Below are positions 56,738-64,000 of a stretch of 64,000 nucleotides of DNA, piece by piece (position 1 is the stretch's first letter; each line of letters opens with the position of its first letter). Origin of the DNA: Saccopteryx bilineata (lineage: Eukaryota > Chordata > Mammalia > Chiroptera > Emballonuridae); assembly GCF_036850765.1 (NCBI RefSeq), contig NC_089493.1, positions 299,352,739-299,416,738 of the forward strand, in the 5' to 3' direction. Both the position numbers and the translations under genes were made by a program. The notes below the pieces were generated by a model. The model worked only from the letters and a program-made list of their open reading frames with translations, was not told where the DNA came from and did not search any database.

Positions 56738-56952
56738 TAGCGGTTCTCAACCTTTCTAATGCCGTGACCCTGCAACACACTTCCTCATGTTGCGGTGACC
56801 CCCAAACCAAACAATAATTTTGGTGGCTACTTCATCACTGTAATTTTGCTACAGTTACGATTCGGAATGTAAATACCTGATATGCGTGATGTATTTTCCG
56901 ATGGCTTTAGGCGACCCCGCCGGGGTCGCGACCCACAGGTTGAGAACCGCTG
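56738..56952. mobile_element. SPIN-type non-autonomous hAT transposon (215 bp)
   Basis: Termini TAGCGGTTCTCAACCT and AGGTTGAGAACCGCTG are perfect inverted repeats except the first base. Internal stretches GCTACTTCATCACTGTAATT, TATTTTCCGATGGCTTTAGG and GGGGTCGCGACCCACAG match the SPIN (Space Invaders) family as I remember it. The 8-bp target duplication GCATAAGA at 56730-56737 and 56953-56960 is perfect. No coding capacity. SPIN elements are known for horizontal transfer among tetrapods, including vesper bats. Confidence 0.88.
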
Positions 56953-56972
56953 GCATAAGAGAAACAGAAGAG

Positions 56973-57350
56973 CCCTGGCCGGTTGGCTCAGTGGTAGAGC
57001 GTCGGCCTGGCGTGCGGGGGACCCGGGTTCGATTCCCGGCCAGGGCACACAGGAGAAGCGCCCGTTTGCTTCTCCACCCCCGTCCCCCCTCCTTCCTCTC
57101 TGTCTCTCTCTTCCCCTCCCGCAGCCAAGGCTCCATTGGAGCAAAGATGGCCTGGGCGCTGAGGATGGCTCCTTGGCCTCTGCCCCAGGCGCTAGAGTGG
57201 CTCTGGTCGCGGCAGAGCGATGCCCCGGAGGGGCAGAGCATCGCCCCCTGGTGGGCAGAGCGTCGCCCCTGGTGGGCGTGCCGGGTGGATCCCGGTCGGG
57301 TGCATGCGGGAGTCTGTCTGACTGTCTCTCCCTGTTTCTGGCTTCAGAAT

Positions 57351-57372
<22 letters not shown>
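56973..57372 (+). repeat. tRNA-derived bat SINE, family A, with internal duplication
   Basis: Plus-strand copy flanked by AAGAGAAACAGAAGAG (56957-56972 and about 57374-57389). A stretch of about 23 bp (GGGCAGAGCRTCGCCCCTGG-like) is duplicated in tandem at about 57232-57275. Its left target duplication overlaps the right target duplication of the SPIN element. Confidence 0.94.
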
Positions 57373-57381
<9 letters not shown>

Positions 57382-57389
57382 CAGAAGAG

Positions 57390-58855
57390 AGACATGTGGG
57401 AGAGACAGAGAGAGAGTAATTTTAAGGAACTGGCTCAGGTGATGACGGACCCTGGAACGTCCCCAGTTCTCAGAGGGCCCCCAGGAAAGAGTGAATGTTG
57501 TAGCTCCCGTCCCAGTGGCCGCAACATTCTCCCTCTTCCTTGGAGTCAATCGGTCTTTGTTCTGCGACCCCGTCCCCTGATCAGACGAGGCCTACCCACC
57601 CCCCGGGGGAGTGCATCCTGCATTGCTCAGGGTCTGCCCACGCGCACGTTGACCTCATCCCAAGACAACATCTTCACGGAAGTTGACCGGGATGGTGGCC
57701 GGCCAGGTAGGTGGGCACGCAGGCCGCAGACCCGTGAACAGATAAAATGCACCGTCGTGTGGTAGGGGGTGTCAGGGGGCTCGATCCTTCGCAACGGAAA
57801 CGGGAAAGGTTGAGTCTCTCGGCTGATGGGCTCACGAGGACCCCGGGAGTGCCCTATGGGGCGCAGCCCGAGCCTCCCTGGGTATCTGCTGGAATGACCA
57901 TGCCCTGCACCTCCGATCGGCCACTCTGTCAGACACGAAAGGGGGTCAGCAGCCGCTGGGACTCCAGTCAGCTATGTTGTATTGTGAGCTTGGCTGCCTG
58001 ACCTCCACAGGGGGGCAGAGGCCACAGGGACTTGGGCTGGAGTTCTCACTCAGTTCTACAGGTTCTGCAAAGACTGGACCTAGGGCTCCGCCCACCTGGG
58101 CTTGGGGTCTTCCCCTCCCCGCTGGGCAGACAGGGGACTTCTCCCTGCAGAGGCTGACCACTCTTGTGTTCTTCCAAGGTGACCCTTCCGTTCAGCCTTC
58201 TCCATGCCTATAAATAAGTGAAAAAGGACTTTGGGACAAAGTACGGGTCCGATTCCGGCCTCCTATTCCTCTCATGATGACTCCGATCACCTTGGTGTGA
58301 CCACAGCGTCTGGGTCTGTGATGGCACGGCTTGTGTGACCCCCCCCCACCCCTGGGTTTGGGGAGCAGTTGGCTTTTCTCACAAGCGTCCGGGGACACAT
58401 GACGAGCTGTCGTGGGTCCCCAAGCCCTCTGAACAGATTCACCCACATTGTTCACGGCATGCTCAATGACATGTTTGCCACCCACGCATTCCGTTTTCCT
58501 TCAAACGCTCAGGGGCTTAAATTGGAAGGGAAAGACAATGTAGGGGGGCCTTGCCCCAAACACTTATTTTCTCGGTGTTGCTGGGGACAGGCTCTGGGTC
58601 GTCGAGGTCAGGGTTGGGGTCTACCCCAGGTCGCACTCAGACTTGGTTTCAGGGATGCGGTCACGTCCAAGCTCCACAGGGGAAGGACCCGGCTCCGAGC
58701 TCACTCACAAATTGGCTACTGGGGGTTCAGTTCCTCACGGGCTGAGGGGTCTGTCTGGATGTCCGTTCTCCTGGCCGGCTGTTGGACAGAGATCGTCCGA
58801 GGACTCTTTGTAAGTGGACGTCTCCATTGCACAGGTCTCAGCATGGCAACTTGTT
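57390..58855. other. Intergenic sequence, no gene seen
   Basis: GC-rich unique sequence. A frame of 162 codons at 58369-58857 has no recognisable domain and other frames overlap it. Confidence 0.5.
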
Positions 58856-59490
58856 GAGAGAGAGAGAGAGAGAGACAGAGGAAGAGAGAGAGAGGGGGAG
58901 AGAGAGAGGCAGAGAGACAGAGAGAGGGAGAGAGAAGGGGGGAGAGAGAGGAAGAGAGGGAGAGAGAGAGACAGAGGAAGAGAGGGAGAGAGGGAGAGAG
59001 ACAGAGGAAGAGAGAAAGAGAGAGAGAGATAGAGAGAGGAAGAGAGGGAGAGAGAGAGGGAGAGGGAGAGAGAGAGGGGGAGAGGGAGAGAGAGACAGAG
59101 AGACAGAGAGAGGGAGAGAGAGAGGAAGAGAGGGAGAGAGGCAGAGAGAGAGAGGGAGAGGGAGAGAGAGACAGAGACAGAGGAAGAGAGGGAGAGAGGG
59201 AGAGAGAGTCAGAGAGACAGAGGAAGAGAGGGAGAGAGGGAGAGAGAGAGAGGGAGAGAGATAGAGAGAGGAAGAGAGAGAGGGAGAGAGATAGAGGAAG
59301 AGGAGGAGAGAGGGAGAGAGAGGGAGAGAGAGACAGAGACAAAGGAAGAGAGAGAGAGGGAGAGAGATAGAGAGAGGAAGAGAAGGAGAGAAGGAGAGAA
59401 AGAGGGGGAGAGAGAGAGAGGAATAGAGGGAGAGAGGGAGAGAGAGAGGGGGGAGAGAGGGGGGAGAGAGGGAGAGAGGAAGAGAGAAGG
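58856..59490. repeat. 635-bp (GA)-rich polypurine tract
   Basis: Nearly all A and G on the + strand, with sparse ACAGAG, GGCAG and ATAGAG interruptions. Very long frames of Arg-Glu or Ser-Leu-Pro are artefacts. Many mirror-symmetric blocks give triplex (H-DNA) potential. Confidence 0.95.
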
Positions 59491-60327
59491 CTGAAATCAC
59501 TCTCTTCCATTTCCAAGCCTTGAATGTGACATACGGTCACACTTGCAAGTGTCCAGTCCTCGGTGCTGACTTCGAAGTTTGATCCCCACTTGCGGCCAGG
59601 AGGTCAGACAAGGTCCTGAACACAGGAGGCGACGCGGGCTCAGAAGCCAGCTGTCCCCCGAGGAGACGCCCGGCCAGCGCCGTGGAAGGGCCGGCCTCTA
59701 ACCTCTCAACCCAACCGTGCGAACGCCAGACGCCAACCCGGACCAACAGGGGGCCCCCCCACCCCAAGTGCCGCTCATCCCTGACTGACGCCAGAGCGTC
59801 CCCGGGGCCAGCTGACCGGACCAGCGACTCACAGCGGTGACGGCGGCTTCAGGCAGGACGCCACATTCAGGGACAGCTCCTCGCCCAGGAAGAGCTGGCG
59901 GCTACGTGGCGATAATTGCGGACGGTCGCTCCTTCCCGAAGGCCAGGCTGGAGAACGCCGTGGGCTTGGAAACACCCTCATCGCCGGATCTGAGCGAGGG
60001 GCTCCAGCCTGGATTCCTTCCGGTGAGTTCTGTAGCCTGGAGAAGGCTGAGGTCGTTTCTCATGGGAGGTTGACAACATCTTATATTTAAGTGGAATACT
60101 TTGCAAAGTCCTTGGGGCCGCTGTATTTTACGTATTTTACGGGGAGCGAGACCAGAGGGAGGGAAGTTCAAAGGTCCCACACCAAAGAATTGCAGATGCT
60201 TGCAGAATGTGTGCGTTTGATTGAATTTCTTCTTCTTCTTCTTTATTTTTTTTTTGTATTTATATGTCTGTGTTGTTGCTCACGTGTGTGCCCAGACAGG
60301 CAGACACACTCAGGTCATGATTATTTT
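59491..60327. other. Intergenic sequence, no gene seen
   Basis: Unique sequence with poly-T near 60246. No exon or transposon recognised. Confidence 0.5.
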
Positions 60328-60707
60328 TTATTTTTTTATTTTTTTTTTCATTTTTCCAAAGCTGGAAACGGGGAGGCAGTCAGACAGACTCCTGCATGCG
60401 CCCGACCGGGATCCACCCAGCACGCCCACCAGGGGGCGATGCTCTGTCCCTTTGGGGTGTTGCTCTGTTGCAACCAGAGCCATTCTAGCGCCTGAGGCAG
60501 AGGCCACAGAGCCATCCTCAGCGCCCGGGCCATCTTTGCTCCAATGGAGCCTCGGCTGCGGGAGGGGAAGAGAGAGACAGAGAGGAAGGAGAGAGGGAAG
60601 GGTGGAGAAGCAGATGGGCGCTTCTCCTGTGTGCCCTGGCCGGGAATCGAACCCGGGACTCCTGCACGCCAGGCCGACACTCTATCGCTGAGCCAACCGG
60701 CCAGGGC
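60328..60707 (-). repeat. tRNA-derived bat SINE, family A
   Basis: Reverse-strand copy with flanking duplication CAGGTCATGATTATTTT at 60311-60327 and 60708-60724. Confidence 0.95.
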
Positions 60708-61304
60708 CAGGTCATGATTATTTTCTCGTAAGGTTACAGGAAGCGACAGGACATAGTTCTCAGACAGAAGTGTTCTTCACAGGTCGTCCCCAACATTTTT
60801 GCTTTGCTGTTTAACTTTTCCACAATTCAGCCTCTGACCCCCCCCCCCCCACACACACACACACCATGCGATGACATCCCCCGTCTAAGAGCTCGGAGTG
60901 GCCGAGAAGGGAACTCAGAGAGGACTGGGTGAGGCTGGGCAGCAGGGACGATGTGATATCCCAGGACGTCAGAAAGAAAGCCGCTGTTCGGTGTGGTCAG
61001 CCCTGTTGTGCGTCCTGCATGCTGTGTAACCTGGGGTTTACAGAAGGAGAATGAGCCAGTCCCTGGGAATCTGGCTGCCGAGGGTGTGTCCGATCCCGTC
61101 ATCGCTCATGGGTCGGGCTCTCGGATGCCTGCCGTGAGTGACCCCGTCACCCAGGGACCCCAGGTGGACGGCTGGAAGGGCCGCCCCAACTCACCTGCGT
61201 GAACGGGAGTGAGAAAACAGCTCGGTTCCACCCCTTCTGGAATATTCTTCTGACGAATCCAAAAGTGACTCAAACTGTCTCGGTGTTCTTAACGTGGCAG
61301 GCTG

Positions 61305-61405
61305 AACCTCAAGCGCCCCTTCTGAATAAAAAGGCCCCCCAAAACCTCGGTTATCTGACCAAAGCAACACGCGTCAGCGGCAATTTGACCTGGGCGGCCG
61401 TGGAG
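61305..61405. promoter_or_regulatory. Candidate regulatory island
   Basis: CTGAATAAAAAGGCCCCCC, CTCGGTTATCTGACCAAAGC and CGTCAGCGGCAATTTGACC. Unique and repeat-free. Weak evidence. Confidence 0.25.
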
Positions 61406-61539
61406 ACGCTTTGCTGACCGCTCTGGTTTGAGGGCGGCGGGAACGTGGAGTGTGTCTCATCTAAACAGTCACCGTTGCACGTTTTTCTCTCCTTCCCACA
61501 AACCCCACCCAAAGGCGGTGGCCTTCCTGCGGCCCAACG

Positions 61540-61680
61540 GACCGCCCGCCTGAATATCTTGAGTGAAATTTTATTTTCTTTGGCACGGGGGCTGAATTAT
61601 AGATACTTTTCTCCTCCCGCAGTGCAGAAGTGCTTAGACAACCGTTTTTTGGTGGTCTGATTATTTTTTCTGCGATGGTG
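61540..61680. promoter_or_regulatory. Candidate regulatory island
   Basis: CTGAATATCTTGAGTGAAAT, GGGCTGAATTATAGATAC and GGTGGTCTGATTATTTTTTC. AT-rich, unique, in a GC-rich neighbourhood. Confidence 0.3.
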
Positions 61681-62074
61681 TTTTTTTTTTTTTTCTTTCT
61701 GACGTTCCAGGAACACTGCTTCCCGGAAAGGGGGTCAGAGTCACAAACCTCCAGCACCTCCAGCACCTACCAGCTTCTGAGCGGAGGCACAGGCTTGCCC
61801 GGAACGCCAGGCTTGGCTCCTCCAGAGCCCCGTCAGCTGAAAACGGGTCTCGTCAACAGGATTCCTGGGCCGGATCGCCGACGTTCACGTCGCCGGGGAG
61901 ACAGGAACACGCACTGCAGATGAGGTAAGAAAAATAAAACCCCCGCCCCCTCCCGTAACTGCTCCACGACTCTGCCCATCCAGGACGGATGCAATTAGCC
62001 AGAGGGCGGGAGGAGTTCAGTGTCTGAAGCAATCATCTTTCCTTCTCCGTTTTTGTTTTTTTTTTTTCCCCCCT

Positions 62075-62220
62075 TTCCTGTGCAGCTATTAAGTAGTTAG
62101 ACCTCTTAACCACTTTAGCAGAACAATGAGAACAAAACCTTGGATGTTGACCAAGCAATTATGTACCAAACGGCCACTTCTTTTCATAGTCCCCCGCCCG
62201 GCCAAATAAATGGCTGTGGT
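62075..62220. promoter_or_regulatory. Candidate regulatory island
   Basis: GCAGCTATTAAGTAGTTAG, CTCTTAACCACTTTAGC, AGAACAATGAGAACAAAACC (a Sox-like ACAATG) and ACCAAGCAATTATGTACC, then GGCCAAATAAATGGC. It directly precedes the 62.3-kb minisatellite. Confidence 0.33.
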
Positions 62221-62321
62221 GGGACCCCAGTATTTCTCATAAGGTCAGGGTGCGTACGGGAAGTCCCGGCCTGGTCGGTCTACAAGGCACCCTCATGGCC
62301 TTCCCTGTGGAGCAGAGACCT

Positions 62322-62785
62322 CGTTGTGACAATGTAACCTCAGTCGTGACAATGTAACCCCGGTCGTAACTCTGCAGCGTTGGTTGTGACAATGTAACCT
62401 CCATCGTGACTTGGTTGTGACATTGTAACTTCAGTCGTGACTTGCTTGTGACAATGCAACCTCAGTCATGACAATGTAACCCCGGTCATAACTCTGTAGC
62501 GTTGGTTGTGACAATGTGACCTCAGTCATGACTTGGTTGTGACATTGTAACCTCAGTCGTGACTTGCTTGTGACAATGTAACCCCAGTCGTGACAATGTA
62601 ACCTTGGTTGTAACTCTGTAACTTTGGCTGTGACAATGCAACCTCAGTCGTGACAATGTAACCTTGGTTGCAACTCTGTAACCTTGGTTGTGACAATGTA
62701 ACCTCAGTCATGACTTGGTTGTGACATTGTAACCTCGTCCGAGACAACTGTGTAACCTCGGCTGTGACAGTGTAACCTCGGCTTG
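62322..62785. repeat. Degenerate minisatellite based on GTGACAATGTAACC
   Basis: About 460 bp of units of roughly 18-24 bp: GTTGTGACAATGTAACCTCA, GTCGTGACTTGGTTGTGACA and GTCGTAACTCTGTAACGTT-like variants recur in a loose higher-order order. Copies are more diverged than in the 28-kb array, so it is older. Confidence 0.88.
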
Positions 62786-64000
62786 GAAATGTTTTCACTC
62801 TGATGACGTAGAGACGGTCTGTAACAATGTAATTATCATCCCGGAGGACTTGGATCCCATGATCCCTGAGTGTCTGTGAAGGAAACATCAATTCTTTTTT
62901 TTTAAAATTTTTTTTATTTTTCTGGCAGAACAGATGTCATTCGCTGACAGAAATTCAAAGTGGGAACCGGAGAGCTTCGGAAACCAGCTCCTGGCCCCAT
63001 CGAGCGATCGCGTTCAGTTAGGGGGATGGATGGGCATGTGTGTAGAGAAAGTGTGGGTTCTGGGGGCATCAGCGGGGTTCCCTGTGAGGGCTGGCGGGGT
63101 TGAGCTGGGAACTGGGGAATCTGGGGAGCCCTGTCGGGCGGGGCCTCTCGATGTTGATGTTGGGGGGGGGCGGTCTGTGTAGTCTCAGGTCACTTTAACA
63201 CCTCCCAGATGTTTTTGTTTCTTTTTTTTTTGTAACTGGAGCCAGACACGGTCCCCACAGCCTCGGCGTGAGCTGTGCGCTCGAGATGAACACAGTCATA
63301 CTCATCATCCTGGAGGGAAATCCGTCCCCATGAGTGGTCACCCCCCCCTCCCCGCAGCCCCTGACCACTCTCTGTGGGTTTGCCTGTTCCGCACACGTCC
63401 CCTAAAAACGGAATCCCACGCTCTGTGACCCTGTGTGTCTGGCTTCTGTCCTTGAGCTCTGTCCACGTTGCGGCCTGAGTCAGAGCCTCACTCCTTCCTG
63501 TTCCTGGCTGCGTACTCTTCCGCCTTGTGCCCGAGCCCCGTTCTGCCGATCGGTTCACCCGTCGATGGACTTTGGGGGGTCCGTTCTTCTCTTTTCTCAC
63601 CACGATCTCAACGGCCAGAACATCTCCGGCCGCCTTTCCCTGACCACACAGGGGAAATACTTTGGGGAAAAGTTGAAACGTACGTAGGTGAGTGCTTTTG
63701 CCTGACCCCTTGGCCGGGGGGGGGGGGGGATGATTAGCCATTAACACCCCAAAAACAATGAGACATCTCGGACCCACTCTAAACACCATTCCGCTTCCTT
63801 CCACGGAGGGTCCCAGGAGCCCACGTGACTTCAGTGTTCACGCTGTCTACACTGGGTCCACGCAGCACCACCGCTAACATCTGGCGGCGGATCCGTGATG
63901 AAACTCACTGTGAGCGAGCTGTCTGTACCTCCGCCCCCCACCCTCGGCTGCCCCCGACCCCTAAAGGTCAGAGCGGAACCCACATAAACACACACCCTGT
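62786..64000. other. Intergenic sequence with antisense L1 remnant
   Basis: Poly-T near 62895. A weak antisense L1-like fragment lies at about 63385-63620 (CGGTTCACCCGTCGATGGAC). No gene recognised to the window end. Confidence 0.5.

Noticed and set aside
56333..57549. Long frames shared among several places (for example RCSAPPGRRS..TRATLAPGAEAKEPS)
   Set aside because: These repeat because they lie in copies of the same SINE; the body has open frames by chance.
58716..59540. 274-codon Ser/Leu/Pro-rich frame and opposing Arg/Glu-rich frame
   Set aside because: Both are produced by the polypurine repeat and have no codon or homology signal.
36357..64000. A second gene downstream of SHOX (for example CRLF2 or another PAR1 gene)
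   Set aside because: No frame or splice-consistent exon set resembles a known PAR1 gene; in other mammals SHOX is followed by a long gene desert.

Overview
This window is mammalian nuclear DNA, almost certainly from a bat. It is GC-rich, rich in microsatellites and minisatellites, and carries many young tRNA-derived SINEs of a chiropteran type together with hAT and Tc1/mariner-like DNA transposons, a combination typical of bats among mammals. It contains one recognisable protein-coding gene, SHOX (short stature homeobox), complete on the + strand. In other mammals SHOX lies in the X/Y pseudoautosomal region (PAR1), and the base composition and tandem-repeat load fit a subtelomeric or pseudoautosomal site. 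That placement is inference from the gene's identity.

Layout. 1-1923: tetranucleotide repeat and two SINEs. 1924-5750: unique sequence with no recognised gene. 5750-6480: CpG-rich block about 6 kb upstream of the coding start, a candidate for the distal promoter and non-coding first exon. 6660-7760, 10385-10500 and 11140-11250: AT-rich, homeobox-motif-rich islands that look like conserved regulatory DNA. 11450-12439: CpG island, 5' leader with upstream ORFs, and a proximal TATA promoter. 12440-22392: SHOX coding sequence in five exons of 283, 209, 58, 89 and 246 bp, giving 294 codons plus stop, with every junction GT-AG and in phase. 22393 to about 26965: long 3' UTR with proximal and distal AATAAA signals. 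26970-32724: unique flank with a 12-copy 39-bp minisatellite. 32725-36356: antisense LINE-1 remnants, one of them split by a mariner-like element, and a hAT transposon. 36357-64000: intergenic DNA with nine more tRNA-type SINEs and an older one, four MITE-like hAT elements of one family, a SPIN-type hAT element, many tandem repeats and several enhancer-like AT-rich islands. No second gene was found.

How the parts work together. SHOX encodes a paired-like homeodomain transcription factor of skeletal growth. The proximal TATA box lies just 3' of the upstream ORFs, so proximal transcripts should lack them while distal transcripts would carry them. The large intron contains TAAT palindromes of the type bound by paired-class homeodomain dimers, so autoregulation is possible. 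About 31 kb around SHOX (1924-32724) has no recognisable transposon, while the distal flank is dense with them, as expected for a dosage-sensitive developmental locus.

I found no novel enzymatic or defence system. The most notable observations are the SPIN element with a perfect target duplication, the mariner and hAT elements with clear boundaries, transposons sharing target sites, the TE-free block, the candidate homeodomain-dimer sites, and an unexplained 34-bp direct repeat among enhancer-like islands.
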